Source: Elymus sibiricus
Taxonomy: Eukaryota > Streptophyta > Magnoliopsida > Poales > Poaceae
Direction of reading: 5' to 3'
Assembly (NCBI GenBank): GCA_039707655.1
Contig: CM077670.1
Location: 142,828,001 to 142,892,000, forward strand
DNA: 64,000 bases
This document shows, piece after piece, positions 23,361 through 35,338 of the stretch (positions are counted from its first letter, which is position 1; each line of letters starts with the position of its first letter). Both the position numbers and the translations under genes were made by a program. The notes beneath the pieces are model-generated. The model was not told where the DNA came from. It was given only the letters and a program-made list of their open reading frames with translations, and ran no database searches.

Positions 23361-24856
23361 GTGTCCACAAGAAGAACATTCATCAAAATTTGCCACAATA
23401 TGCAAGTGAACAAATGCTAGCTAAATTCCATAGATGTATCGACATATGCAGTACATAATCATAGTGTATGAAATATGAAGACCTCAGCACATGGAAAGCA
23501 ATGCATCCATGCGCATATGTTTATCTGGTAACACTAGCTGAATGCATACTGATTGTTGGAGGACAAGCCTTGCTAAAATCTTCATTATCATCAATGGGCT
23601 TGATGTAGTAATTCGGGAAGAATTTGCTCATAAATCTCCTAACAACAAGCAATTAACCAGCGGGGAGCGGTTCAGGGGTCATCGGTGCAAAGATGAGCTG
23701 CAGGATTTTTAGATCAGAATGTGCCATATGTGTGGAGTGGAAGATAGTAATTAAGATACAGACTTACTGGTACTAAAGCAACAACATCATTACAACAATC
23801 AGCGGATTTGCAGATGGAGATCATGTGTCTGCAAACATAGTATCCACAAAGGTTGGTCCCTTCCTGTTGCTGAGGACACTGAAATTTTTTGTACAGAATT
23901 AGTCATGTATTTGCCCTATTAGGAACAACCTAACCAGTGTAAGATATTCATTTATTTTCTTTAAAGAGAAATAGAAAGATATTTATTTAGAAACATGAAC
24001 ATTTGACTAGCATAAGAAAAGGTATTTCCGAACCTTTGGATATATTTTCTGAAAATAATGCATTTTGGTGTCTTACCGGAGAAACGATCTCGTGCTGCAG
24101 AGGTAGTTGACGATCGAACTTGCCCCCTCCTTTAGTTATGCAAATTGACAATATACAGCAAATGAAGATGAATTTTCACTTACTCAATTCTTGAACCAGA
24201 TATGAATACAAATTTCAACATCCAAGAATTCAATACCTATCCATGAATTCCTGAAGATGCGTCAGATCCTGAGGCTTTATTGACTCTCTGAGAATCCAGG
24301 TAGTAAACTGCGTTATGCTTTGTAACAATGACTACCATGATCCAGTGCTTGCTACAGATTAAGAAAACCATGAACTTACGAACTATGTCGAAAACTGGAA
24401 GACAATCAATGTATGTGTGGTTGTATATTTAACTTACCCTTCATGATATGGCCAGAGAAAGAATTCTGCATACTGCATGAAATGCAAGGTACTGGCGACC
24501 TATTTCATGGCCTTCCCCCGTTGTTCATTGGCCCCTTTTAAAAATGTGCCATTTGCTAAATCAGGATCTATGAAATATGCTTTGTCCCTTAGTGTTCTCT
24601 GTGCGATCAATCCCCTTTGAGGAATACAAAACAGTTAGCTTTTTTCGTTTACAGCCTTGTACGGAGAAGTTGATCAGAGTTTGTGAAGCAATTACAACAT
24701 CAAGCATTTAACAAGAGTGGTAGCGAGCATATCGAAGTTGAAGAAGAGATGAAAGTCCTCGAATTCCACATTGATGGTACCCTGATTGTGACAGAAATGC
24801 TTTCTGTCATAGTGCACTTACAGAATCTTATGACCATCTGACATTTTCTCCATGCA
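23361..24856. other. non-coding left interior of the CACTA element
   Basis: About 1.5 kb, AT-rich, between the subterminal repeats and the pseudogene. Only short frames without motifs are present. It may hold 3' exons or untranslated sequence of the minus-strand gene; a minus frame at 24993-24700 overlaps the gene's end but has no recognisable domain. Confidence 0.4.
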
Positions 24857-27381
24857 TTATTGATGTAAATTGCGGCAACTGGAACTGCACTCCCAATAGT
24901 AGTCGCCAACAAGAAATGGCTGGACATGGACGTACTTGCGTGCTTCAAGTATGTGTGCTTTATTATTAGAAAGTACCCTCTCCAATACTCCATCGGGCAA
25001 GCTGTGAGAACTAGTATTACTCACCGGTTCAAGCAACTTGCTGGTAATTTGGTTCTGGGCGAAGATTCTTTGTAGTAAGAGGCTATCGTTCTCATCCCTC
25101 CTTGGTTTCAGGGGCCGCTTCCTCGCGGGTGCGACTGTGCCCGCTTTCTGCATTGTACTTGAAGCACTTCTGGTGCGAGGTCTGGATGAATGAACGACGG
25201 ACTGCTGAGCAGACGGTGAAGCTACAACGGACTGCTGAGCAGACGGTGTAGCTACGCCGGACTGCTGAGCTAGCGGTGCTGATGTGACGGACTGCTAAGC
25301 TATATGAGCAGAGCCATCAGGCTGCTGACCAGGCGTTGAAGCTATGTCAGGCTTCTGCATAGGTGGTGCCAACGTGTCGGTGTGCTGAGGAGGCTGTGCC
25401 AACTCGTTGGTTTGCTGAGCAGGTAGTGCCGACAGATTAGTATGCTGATCACGTGGCTGCGAACTGCCGAAGTGATGAGCAGGTGGTTCCGGACCTTTGG
25501 ACTACTGAGCAGGGGGTTCCAAAGCATCCGACTTCATAGCAGTCCGTTCCGCCGGGTTGGTTTGCTAAGCATGCGGTGCGGCTGTGTCTCCCCCAGCTGC
25601 TTCAGTGGCCGGCATCTGAACCAATGGTGCGTCTTTAGCAGTTGTAGGCCTTGCCACAGGCTGCTCAAGGGTAGACAATGACATGGCATGTACGGTAGGA
25701 AGTCGGGCGGGCTGATCACAGGTTGATGCATCGGCCGTCGAATTACGATTATTAGGTTCCTCAGGGGAAGCATGCGAGAGCTGCTGTGGCGAGAAAAGAG
25801 TCACTGGCTGAAGGGTGGCATTGGTTGCTCTTGGGGGGGGGGCTTGAGGGATCTCATCCATGAAGTCTATTTCCTTTCGTGGCCACTGGATATGATTTAA
25901 CAGTGTTTCTCCCAAGGTCCTTTGCTCATCATAGTCCCCTAGGACATTCTTCAGGGCAAATTCATTGAAACCAGGGTTTACTTCAGTCACGTAGCACTTC
26001 ACACAGCCTGGCTTCAATGGAACATTGTCCAACAAGAGGCCCCCGTCCGAGAGGGGGGCCAAACCCAGGCTGTTGCACATTTTAACGTACCTTCATAATG
26101 TGTAAGCACGCCCCTCAGTCTGCCTGTCATTCCATATAGATCAAATATAGCATCATCATGCGCAGCTGCAGTCTTAGTGTCGCTGGGGTCAGCTGATGCA
26201 CAACTACTCTTGTGCGGTGTTGTCACGCAATAAGCAACATCCTCCATGCCCGCCTCCCCTCCTGTCTGCTAGCTATCTCTCAGTGTTAGAGTCTTCTTCA
26301 TCATCATAGACTCCTAAATTTCCTTTTGAACTTTCGGATACATGTCCCTCCTCAATCTTTCGTACAAATCATTCCGCTTCATTTCACTCCTCGCCTTTTT
26401 CACGGTAAGCCTCTCTTCTTTGCTGAGTGTGAAAGCCCTCTTGTGCGGGACATTGACCCCTATACCCCTTGCACTGCCGGGGGGGCTCTTTGGTTTTTAG
26501 AGCCACGGGCAGAATGTCACATGGCCCTGAGTTACTGTAGAACCTTCCAGCTGGGCTGTCGAAAGCCTTTAACAACTTGATATACAGTGCTTAGTCTTTT
26601 GAGCTTTCAAAGTAATAAGAACAGTCGTCACGCCTCCTTGCATGTGCCCGCAAGTAGTCTGTAGCGCGATCGCCCCTAATTTCACTAAAGGCCGGTTTGC
26701 CACCCGCAGCTATTGCTTCTTTGTCCTTTTGGTCCCATATCGGTTTCATGCCGTAGTATCCTGCCACACCCATACGGTGGGGTGCGTGTTCCTCTTCTGA
26801 AGTTTCGATTGCTTGGCACTCTCTTCAGTGGCCCTGACCCTTTTGAATTCTGCCCGGTCTGCCACTGTAATTTGGGGGTATGCGGGGATTGGGTCCTTGC
26901 CTTCACTCAAGTACTTCTTGTACAACACGTGCTTCCAGTTTCTCCAAGCATCCCTGGCCTTCTTCAGTGCAACGTGTTCCACCTGCATTCTACACTCCTC
27001 TGGAACGTTGAACTGATCCATGATCTCTCGGACTATCCTGTGCCGCGTTTCGATGTCAGCCTTCCGAAACCCAGGCAGATTAATGTTGAGCCTTGCCCTG
27101 CCAACAAATCCACACACACTCCTGAACCTCGTGCATGCTTTATCTGGTTTAGTTGGAGCCCAAGACTTTAAATTGATCTCGGTTACTTCATATACACCTT
27201 TAGGCTGGTGTGTGGGCTTTCTTGGAGAATTCTTCCGTGTCCTGACTAGAAGGGTGATTATGACAGCTCCATCCCATTCCAGAATACTTGATCCCAGATC
27301 ATCTGCTGGAGACCTAGGGTTGTCGGACTCAAATGAAGAAACATCGCCTGAAGTATGAGTGGTGTCACTGCTACTCGGCAT
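24857..27381 (-). pseudogene. CACTA ORF2-type (plant transposase/En-Spm-like) pseudogene
   Basis: The minus strand from ATG 27381 encodes an acidic Ser/Asp-rich start, then RFRSVCGFVGRAR...LPGFRKADIE, a helical region with KKARDAWRNWKHVLYKKYL, and the family hallmark YPQITVADxAEF...KLQKRNTHP. A one-base loss in the C-run at about 26780-26785 shifts the frame. It resumes as MGVAGYYGMKP...EIRGDRATDYL (26773-26591), hits a stop (Gln codon to TAA, about 26591-26593), and reads on to 26384. A C-terminal part (26080-25565, CYVTEVNPGFNEFAL...LGETLLNHIQWPRKEI), a 10-residue repeat tract and a basic tail (25153-24857) follow, with another frame change near 26060. The protein would bind CACTA ends together with a transposase. 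Well supported as a family member, not functional as written. Confidence 0.8.
25201..25590 (-). repeat. 13 exact-length 30-bp coding repeats in the CACTA pseudogene
   Basis: Thirteen consecutive 30-bp units, each with the core (a/t)(c/t)tgctgagcag on plus, spaced exactly 30 bases apart with no indels although the bases diverge. On minus they encode 10-residue Pro/Ser/Ala/Gln repeats around VATPSAQQS. Unit length being a multiple of three and free of indels suggests the repeat was kept in frame while the gene was active. The units nearest 25201 are the most alike, so the most recent expansion was there. Confidence 0.85.
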
Positions 27382-27640
27382 CTACAGAGAACACATGCGA
27401 AATTCAGAAAAGGGGGATAAGCATAAAGCTAACAACTTGGTAGCAAGCTATCTAAACTTGGTAGCAAAGCATAAACTGACTGATCTGGAGTGTACAATCA
27501 CTACGATGAAGCAAGACAGGATCAATCACATGCAACAGATGAAAGCAAGAGACATGAAGGAACTAGCATGTGTAGTTGTAGTTGTGACATTAGCCATTTT
27601 CTATGCGCTATTTGCAATGATGATTAGGGGTTTTGTTTGA
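27359..27640 (+). CDS. small ORF with C-terminal membrane-like segment
   Basis: 93 codons. The middle is polar and helical (KMxxLxxTI..QDRINHMQQMKARDMKE-like), and the C-terminus is a strongly hydrophobic stretch, LACVVVVVTLAIFYALFAMM. It overlaps the start of the minus-strand CACTA pseudogene by 23 bases, head to head. I do not recognise it. It could be a small CACTA-borne gene, an exon of a longer plus-strand transcript, or a chance frame. Confidence 0.3.
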   Translation: MVSLLLGIYREHMRNSEKGDKHKANNLVASYLNLVAKHKLTDLECTITTMKQDRINHMQQMKARDMKELACVVVVVTLAIFYALFAMMIRGFV

Positions 27641-28020
27641 TTATTACTGGCTACATCAATAAGCAGAGCTCATCTATTGCTTGTTGTTAAATGCTTTTTC
27701 ACATTTGGACGCTCCAACCCGTGTGCGTAATTATCACATTGAGAACTGCGCAACCGCGGGAATTTGGAGTGACTGGGGTACTAATAATTGCGGTTGATTA
27801 TATCAGAATTCTAACCGTCTGCCAAGGCGCCAATAGAATCCGTCAAACCCCACTTCAATTGCCATTCCTCTTTTCTTCACACCCCGCTTCAATTGTCATT
27901 CCTCTTTTCTTCATACCCCGCTTCAGTCGCCACCATCTTCATCATCTCGGCCGGCCGCGCTACACACTTACACACACTCTACAATCTCGCTTTCTCGTAG
28001 TTTGTATACGTAACATAGCC

Positions 28021-28407
28021 ATGTCGAGCGACAGTGAGGACGACAGTTCCGCCAGTAGTCTGGTGCCCCATCAAAGGTCAACCTTGGAACCATCCCGCTC
28101 GTCTTCCATGAGTCCGGCGTCGAGCCCTGACCTCAATTTTATTCCGTTCATGGAAGGGACGCCACCGCCCGAGTCATCGGACGACGACCAGATGGACAAG
28201 GAGCCATCGGAGGACGAAGAAGACAACGATGATGATGAGGAGGAGGAGGAATAGTCGAATGAGTAGGACGACGATGAGGAAATCAACGACGATGATGACG
28301 ACGATGATGGCGGCGGCGATGAAAAGCCAATGGTCAGCGACAAGAAGCGTCCTCGCCAAGACAATGTCGCGGGGCCATCCAACAACAACAACAAGAAGAA
28401 GGACTAA
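28021..28407 (+). pseudogene. acidic ORF with nuclear-signal-like tail inside the CACTA element
   Basis: ATG 28021 opens MSSDSEDDSSASSLV, a Ser/Pro-rich middle with SSMSPASSPDLNF, then an Asp/Glu tract. A TAG at 28252 and another at 28264 interrupt it, after which the same frame continues with more Asp/Glu and Gly and a basic DKKRPRQ, then poly-Asn and KKKD before TAA at 28405-28407. Acidic tracts followed by KKRPRQ resemble nuclear proteins with a localisation signal. The leader contains a 34-bp near-duplicate (cttcaattg(c/t)cattcctctt, 27853-27920). It may be a captured host fragment or an accessory CACTA gene; the two stops make it inactive unless read through. Confidence 0.45.
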
Positions 28408-28559
28408 ATTAAGCAGACTGTATACCTATGTTGCTGTTCCCTCATATTAATTCGTTATCTCTATTTCCCCTCTCAATCTCATCGCAGACGGTTAGCAATA
28501 CTTATTTGGAAGTGATCTTTTACATTATCGCCCACAGTTGGTTTCTTGACTTGTTTGCC

Positions 28560-29070
28560 CTATCGAGCACACAATTCACAAAAAAAAATCATATGCGGTG
28601 TCAGGAATTATCAGACACAATTCTGATTACTGACCTGTTTGCCGGGTATCACACACATCTTGTTACGTCGAATCATTTGGGTTCTTTTGGATCATCGCAA
28701 ATAGTTCATCTGAGTGACATGTATGCCGTCTATCGCACACATCTGGATCTGGGTAATCGTTTGTGTTATTTTTGCTCAGCACAAACAGCTCATCGGATTG
28801 AACTGTATGCCGTCTATCGCACACATCTAGATTTGGGTAACCGTTTGTGTTATTTTGTATCATCGCAAATAGTATGTATGGATCAACTATATGCCACATA
28901 TCGCACATGCTACTCTTTTCTTAATCGTCTTTGATGTCTACGTCATCGCACACAGTTTGTTTTATTGGTGACGGTTTTAATATGATACCATTTGCGATTA
29001 ATGCATCGCACACAGTTTGGTCGATTGGTCTCCTATACATGTGTGACGGTAGGACCATCCTGCAGTAGTG
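28560..29070. repeat. right subterminal and terminal repeats of the CACTA element
   Basis: Repeated modules of about 65-100 bp with tctatcgcacacatct and gtttgtgttattttt(t/g), at about 28640, 28725, 28810 and 28895, then catcgcacacagtttg twice (28944 and 29004), ending TAGTG. Subterminal motif is shared with the left end. Confidence 0.8.
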
Positions 29071-29073
29071 AAA

Positions 29074-32000
29074 CTTCACTTGTGAAGTAGCCAGGTAGAC
29101 CAAGACTAGACTTTTGGGAAGCAGTAGCCCTCTTAGACACGGCTGATCCATACCATCCTACATGCAAGATATACATCTGCTAGTCAGCTCAGGAGGGTTT
29201 CCCACAGCTTACTTGGTCCAGACAGAGCCCATATTGTCTCACGGTTACACATGGAAGCTACTCAACTTTGAACTCGTACAATCCCTTTGAGCCTGGGTGA
29301 TCACCCACAAAACACGCGGCCACCATAGCAATACCGAAGCACTGCCGAGATGATTCATTAATTAAGTAGTAGTCAACCATGTGGTTGTATGATGGAATAA
29401 TATAGGTGTTTCCCAACCAACATTATAGCAGCTAAGCAACTACTTGTAGGTTACAAGGTCAGGGTACAAAAGGACCTATTCATTCTACTGGGTTCTGTCA
29501 GGCATAAAGTAAAAATCCTCTAGGGGTTTCCTAGTTGAAAACAACTACAATGCAGGAAAATATAGTTTATGATGAAAGGTTCCACTTGCCTGTATTGACG
29601 ATTATTCAATCTCACAATCTTGATCACGTTACTCTTCACTCTCTGTACAATCTAACGTAAGTAAAGAGCAATCATAAACAACCATACAATACAATCAAAC
29701 ATGCAACAAGTATTGTGCATGGTGTTAGTGTCATTGTTCTGTGAGATCATGCGTCAGGGTTAACTCATAATAGTTTGGAAACAACATAGTGGTTGTTAAT
29801 TGGAATACATGTGACATAAGGGTTCACATCCAAGTGTCAACATAAAAGGGTTCATCACATAAGGAGTATGTGATGTCAAGTTCTGCAAATATTGAATCTG
29901 ACAACCACAAGTAAATCATGGTCTATGAATTTTGGATAGCCAAGTTCATGTTCAAGTTTGAATGACAATTCAAACTTGTTGACCTTTCATGAGCTTGAAT
30001 ACACTAAGGTCTGAAAATTATGACTTGGTCTAGCTTCCAATTCAAGTTGGATTTGAATTAGGGTTCATCTCATTTGAATACAAATTGAATTGAGTTCACA
30101 ATTTGATTTGGTTCTACTAAGTCAAATTGGATTATGAACTATTTCATAATTGGCTAAGTTGGTTCAATTCAACTCAATTAGAATTAATGTTTCCCTAAAG
30201 TCAAGTACAATCCAATATATATACTAGGGTTTATTTGTTTGATTCAAGTTCAATTTAAAGCAAATCATAACTCCAACATATTTACTAGAGTTTGCTTATT
30301 TGATTTTAGTTTAACTAAAGTCAAATTTAAATCCAATTGATTGCCAGAGTTCATTTACTCAAGTTGGTTCAACTAAAGTGAAGTACCAATCCAATGTGGT
30401 TGCTAAGGTTTATTCATTTGATCTTTAGTTTTAAATTAAAGTCAACCGTGAATCCAATTGATTTGCTAGGTGCAAATAGTTTCAAACTTTATTTTATTTA
30501 ATTTGAGTTCATCTTTCCCTATAGTCAAATATTCACTCCAAAATGATTACTAGGTTTAATTCATTTCATTAAATCATATTGCATTGGTTTTATTAAAATT
30601 AAACTTAGGGTTTCAAAGCTATATTCAAAATATGTTTGAATTAAATTCAAATGTTTTTTGAATTTCCTAAACTCAACTAATAATCCAAAAATAATTGCTA
30701 AATTCATACTATAGTTTCTGAACTCATTTGTATCATAATTGTTTTATTAAACAATTTTATTTCAAAGTTAAACCTAATTAGGTTAAATTTCTATTTGAAT
30801 TCTGGATTCTGCTGTATTCTGTTTAAACATATTGTTAAATTATTCAAATTTGAACTAAGGTATTCTGCGATGAAACTATATTCCACTAGGTTCAATTTGC
30901 AAAGGGAATCAATTTATTTGGATTTATAAAGTGCAAGTTATGCCCATTTTAAGTTTGAATTCATTCTGTGTGAATTTGAATTTTAAATTATTCAAAAGTG
31001 AAATGTTTCTGGATAGGGTGGAAGCATATTTCATAAGTGTCATTTTTCAAAAAGAATCATCTAATTTGGACTTGGAGATAGTTAGTTATGAAGGTTTTAG
31101 TTTCAGGGGCTTTTCTGCAAAGTTGCCAATTTCCAGAGATTTAATTTAATTGGATTTTGTGTTCTGGATAATGTTGTGGATAAGGTGGGTGACATGGTTG
31201 TTTCTGATTGGATGATACTGTTTCAAATAAGTGAACTAATGTGGGCCTTTAGATCTAGATCGGACGGTTGTGATTAAACAGAGAGGGGCTAGGTTTGGTC
31301 CTCACCGGAATCTTGCCGGCGGCGACGCGTACGCGGCGGCGGGCGGTAGCGCATGGCTTGGGTTCGACCGAGATGGCGCTCCGGTGGGTTCTGGGTGCGG
31401 CGGAGGGCACGGCTGGACGCGGCTCGACGAGCTGGAGTTGCTGGTGGCCTCGAGGATCCTCGGGGACGACGGAGTCGACGCGCAGGAGCTCGCCGGAGTT
31501 CGGACGGCGGCGGAGGGCTCCAAAACAAGCGCCTGAAGATGGGGCAAATGGATCAGGAGGTGTGCATGAACGCGGCGGATCGAATGAACAAGGTGGCATG
31601 GCCGGACGCGTGCTCACCTCACCGGAGACGACGATGGCGTGGCGGAGGGCTTCGGTTGCCGACGAGGTTGATGGTCCAGGGGGTCCCAGGCGTGGCGGAG
31701 ATGTCCAGGGGGCTCGCAAGAGAGTTGCGGATCGAGTGGTGGTCGTGGGAGGTCTCGGGGAGGGCTAGGTTCGTCAGAATCCTCGCCGGAGCAAGCTAGG
31801 GTAGACCGGTGGTTGTGGGTTCGCTGGCGGCAACCTGGCGGCGCTCGGGTCGAATCGATTGGGGCAAAAGAGAGAGGGGGTTCTGGGGGTTTAATAGGCG
31901 CGGTGGCTGGGGTCGAGGAGGCCGGAGTGCGCGAGCTGGGGATCGTGGGTGCGGGAGCTTAGGGGAGGTGCTGACGCGCTGGCCCGGGCAGTCAGTGAGA

Positions 32001-32722
32001 GAGAGGGCGCACGGGGTAGGCTGGGCTGCGGCGCCAGCTAGGCTAGGTAGCTAGGCCTCGGCTTGGCTGACTGGTCCAGTTGGGCCTTTTTCTGTTTTTC
32101 ATTTATGTTTCTGTTTTCTCCCTTTTTCTGTTTGTTCTGTAGATCCAAATAGAATTTGAATTTGAATTTTCTTCAAACAGATTACATATTCTAAATTCCA
32201 AATGGAATATTTAGGAATGGATGAACTTTTTGTTTGGGTATTTTGGACAAATAATTCCTGCACTTATATTTCCTATTTGAATTTGAATTTGGTTTCAAAA
32301 CCAAAAGTGTTTCAAATCCATTTTTGAAAAATGGTAGAGGGTCATGGTCATTGTTTGGACTTGTGGAATTCATCTTCCTGCCAAAATAATGCAAAGTCAA
32401 TTTTAAATAATTCTCTTTGATTTGAATTGATTTCAAACTGAATCCAATCAATTCTTTTGGGAGAATTATCCGGGCTTGAATATCACTTGGGACTTATTGA
32501 AAATACTTTTACCCAAATAATATTTCAAAAGGCTTGGGTTCCTACAAAGCAAGCGAGGGTTTCAACTAGTGGCATTGGGATTTTATGCCTTCCAGGCAAA
32601 CAATCAAGCAAATTAAAGTCAATCACAAGCATTCCTAGGCAATCATGGGTATTTCCTAGAAATTTTTAATTCCATGTAAAATTTTCAAAATACCAGATTT
32701 GGGAAAAATCTGGGAAGTGACA
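29074..32722 (-). repeat. LTR B of the LARD-like element, main part
   Basis: Continues LTR B after the CACTA: cttcacttgtgaagtagcc here equals cttcaattgtgaagtagcc at 13389. It matches LTR A through the AT-rich section and the GC-rich core (about 31280-32070) to ...gggaagtgaca at 32722. The two cores differ by indels, so antisense frames there are not conserved between copies. Confidence 0.8.
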
Positions 32723-35333
32723 GACTACCACCCTTAAAAGAGATCTCGTCCCGAGATCTGGAGAGGCTAGAAAGAAAGGTTAGGGTTTGGTGTTTCTCTT
32801 AAATTCCATCACCAACTCTGGGTCTGTTGGCTGGGTAATGTTGTTACCATATGTAGTCTTGTGCCCTTGGGTTCCTATCTTCTTCGTTGGTCTCTCTGGT
32901 GCTCAAAATAATTCTGTGGCTGGTAGCTCTATTTCTCAAGCCTTCGTTATTACTGGGGTCTGGTTGTGGTGTGATGCCTCCCGGAACTATCCTTATTTCT
33001 CTTGGTCTCTTGTGTTCCTGGTTGCTACCACCCTTAAAAGAGATTAAGGTTGGGGTCTCCTGTGGTTTCACTCCATAAGTGCTGATACTGGTGGTTCCTT
33101 AAGATTCTATAATTATGGTATCATCTACCGGCTCGATAAGTCTCCTGTTCTTCTGTTGTAGTGGTTCAGACAGTCTTGTGAATCCGTTTGTGATCATATC
33201 ACATGTTCTTCCTTAAGTGGTCTTACTATTTCGCTTACTACTGCCCAAGACAATTATGTGTGTACTACATGTCTTCTCATGCTTAGGGTAACTTTTCATC
33301 TACTCCATCCTGTCATTCATCTCAAGGTCCTACGGTATGTATCGTCTGCAACAACACCACCTGTAACCTTCCTGTCTCTGGTGATCTTGTGTCTATACCA
33401 CCTATCTTGTGCTACCATTCTTTGTTACTAGTCTGATTTGTGGGTAAATTCCAAAAATCAATTCTCATTACCATATGAGGTCCTGGGTGATCCTTGATGT
33501 CCTTGCTTCCACTCCTGAGTCTCGCAACTCCTTTTCAGGTGTGGTCTTCCAATATATGGATCTTTCCGAGCGTTCGGTCGAGCTCTTACTCAACGTTTGA
33601 CCTACGTTTGGCAATGGTTGCCTCTACGGGGTCACATACTATTCCATCTAGGTTCTGGGCTTACGTCGTTTCTCGACTATAGGTGTCTCGCTCAAGACTA
33701 TCCGCTCCTCACAGTAAGGCGAATAATAAGAGTAGACGTCATGGCGATCAACTCATGGCGTACCCACATCATTACCAGCCATGGGGTTTGGAAATCTTCA
33801 TAGTCCTAACACTCGGTCTTCCTCGCAAGTGTTCTTGAAGTCCTTCCTGCTCCATGCTTCGAGTCTGGGTCTTCTGAAGCTTCTTAGGTCTTTTGACGAT
33901 GTCGTCTAACATTATCTCACAACTCTCAGATGGCAAAAGTCCTATAGCGTTAGCTATCAACGATCGTTTCCTCAGAGGTTCTGTATTCTCATGTGACAAA
34001 CTTGTTCTGTCATTCGTAGTGTCATATTACTCCCATTCAGTCACACTTGTACAATCCTTTTTGGTCTTTCATGGCGCTCCTATTTACTGGCATGTCCGAT
34101 ACTGATGCCATCTTCCATCCTGACAAATCTGACATATCCATCTGGGTTTTGTGCTTATTGCGCGGTGATTTGGTCACTACAGCTAACATCTGTTCCATTC
34201 AGTCATGCTCATTGGGTAATTGGGGTTCCATATTCTTGTCATGCCTGGCTTTCTCATAGTCGAGACAATATCCTGAGACAAATTATCCCCTTAAACAATC
34301 CTTAAAAATCCATGACGGGGTCTTCTAACAGTCTAGATTTCCAGTTCCTTACTGACTCTGTTCTTCCTCCTGGAAACAACAACACGTCTCTGGTTAGGTT
34401 TCCAATTGGTTTTGCCCTTTGGTTTACTTCACCGTAGGGTAGTGGTTACTGTTCGTCTTACGCGTCTGATACTACCTAGTCGGTGTTCTTTGCTTTTCTG
34501 TTAACCGAGGTGTCCAATTCAGTCTCTCTTTCTCGGTTACAGTGTATGGCAATACAAAAATTTTGGGGTCAAGAAGACTTTCATTTCCTGGTAATAGTGT
34601 TGATACATAACTGATCATACTTCGATTACATCATGACTACTACTTCAGCTATTTACAAGTCTATGGATGTTTCTACAACTACACATCCATATGGCTAAAG
34701 GGTCTCCAATGGTGCTGGGTGTTGTTGACAACTTCAAGTTCTTCCTCCTGTCGAGTGTTCGCTGTTCCTAATTCTGTCTCTGAGCATGAGGCTCAATCTG
34801 GTTCTCAGTACTGGGTTCCTACGTTGCTGACTAAGTCTTTCTCGCAAATCTGGTTGTCTTCTAATTCTGGTCCAAACAGTTCCTCGTAGATGGCTCCGAA
34901 TGCTGATCTCCCTATGCAACCTCGGAACAATATGGAGTTTCCTTCGATTTTCTCTCTGTATATAGGCCATTCACTTCTATGGGCAGTCCTTAGCGAAATG
35001 TCCGTGTTCCATGCAACTGAAACATTCAACCAAACTCATGTCTCTCCAAGGTCTGATCTTCTTCTTCTTGGCTTCCCATTCTGTCAACATGGTCTCCATT
35101 TCTTGTGGGTCAATCTCTACGGTCTCGGTGTCTTGCAGATCTCTTTGCTTCCTCTTACATCTCTTGAACAGTCATGTTTCTCCTCCACACATTGCACAAT
35201 CACAATGCGGCTCTTCCTACTGTTCTTCATTGTAGGGCACTTGCTTGCGTAATGTCTAGGGTTTCTGCATCTGTAACAAAGCAACTGACTCAAGTCCTTC
35301 TCCATGGGTGCTGATGGGTTGGCCGGGTGACTG
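32723..35333 (-). other. internal domain B of the LARD-like element, first part
   Basis: Matches internal A from its LTR-proximal end, including the polypurine-like tract and hairpin (32725-32759). It has an extra ~36 bp near 32782 and lacks about 235 bp present in A near 18420-18650. It is interrupted at 35339 by the WHAM-like element and resumes at 42964. Confidence 0.75.
34734..35333 (-). pseudogene. zinc-knuckle ORF remnant in internal B
   Basis: Counterpart of the C-terminal part of the seven-knuckle ORF in internal A. On minus it has CYRCRNPRHYASKC (about 35280-35240), here without the stop seen in copy A, then the CFSC knuckle near 35010. Frames differ between the pieces, so it is also broken. 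The upstream knuckles are missing: the remaining 148 bp of this interior lie at 42964-43111 before the next insertion. Confidence 0.6.
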
Positions 35334-35338
35334 TCGGT

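Larger units (their letters stand above)
22588..29070. mobile_element. CACTA transposon with ORF2-type pseudogene
   Basis: 6483 bp from CACTGGAGCATCG to ...CTGCAGTAGTG, flanked by the 3-bp duplication AAA (22585-22587 and 29071-29073). LTR A shows the uninterrupted target (cactaaacttcaattg), which proves the boundaries. Subterminal zones on both sides are dense in atcgcacac and relatives. It carries a minus-strand ORF2/TnpA-type pseudogene but no TnpD transposase, so it is non-autonomous. Two plus-strand ORFs of uncertain status lie in the right half. Confidence 0.92.

Noticed and set aside
25201..25590. Regular 30-bp repeats considered as a CRISPR-like array
   Set aside because: No spacers: units are contiguous and divergent, in a plant transposon, and encode a peptide repeat.
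28071..28394. Ser-rich minus frame opposite the acidic ORF
   Set aside because: Reverse of Asp/Glu codon repeats gives Ser/Ile/Val runs; the plus strand has the better start, composition and basic tail.
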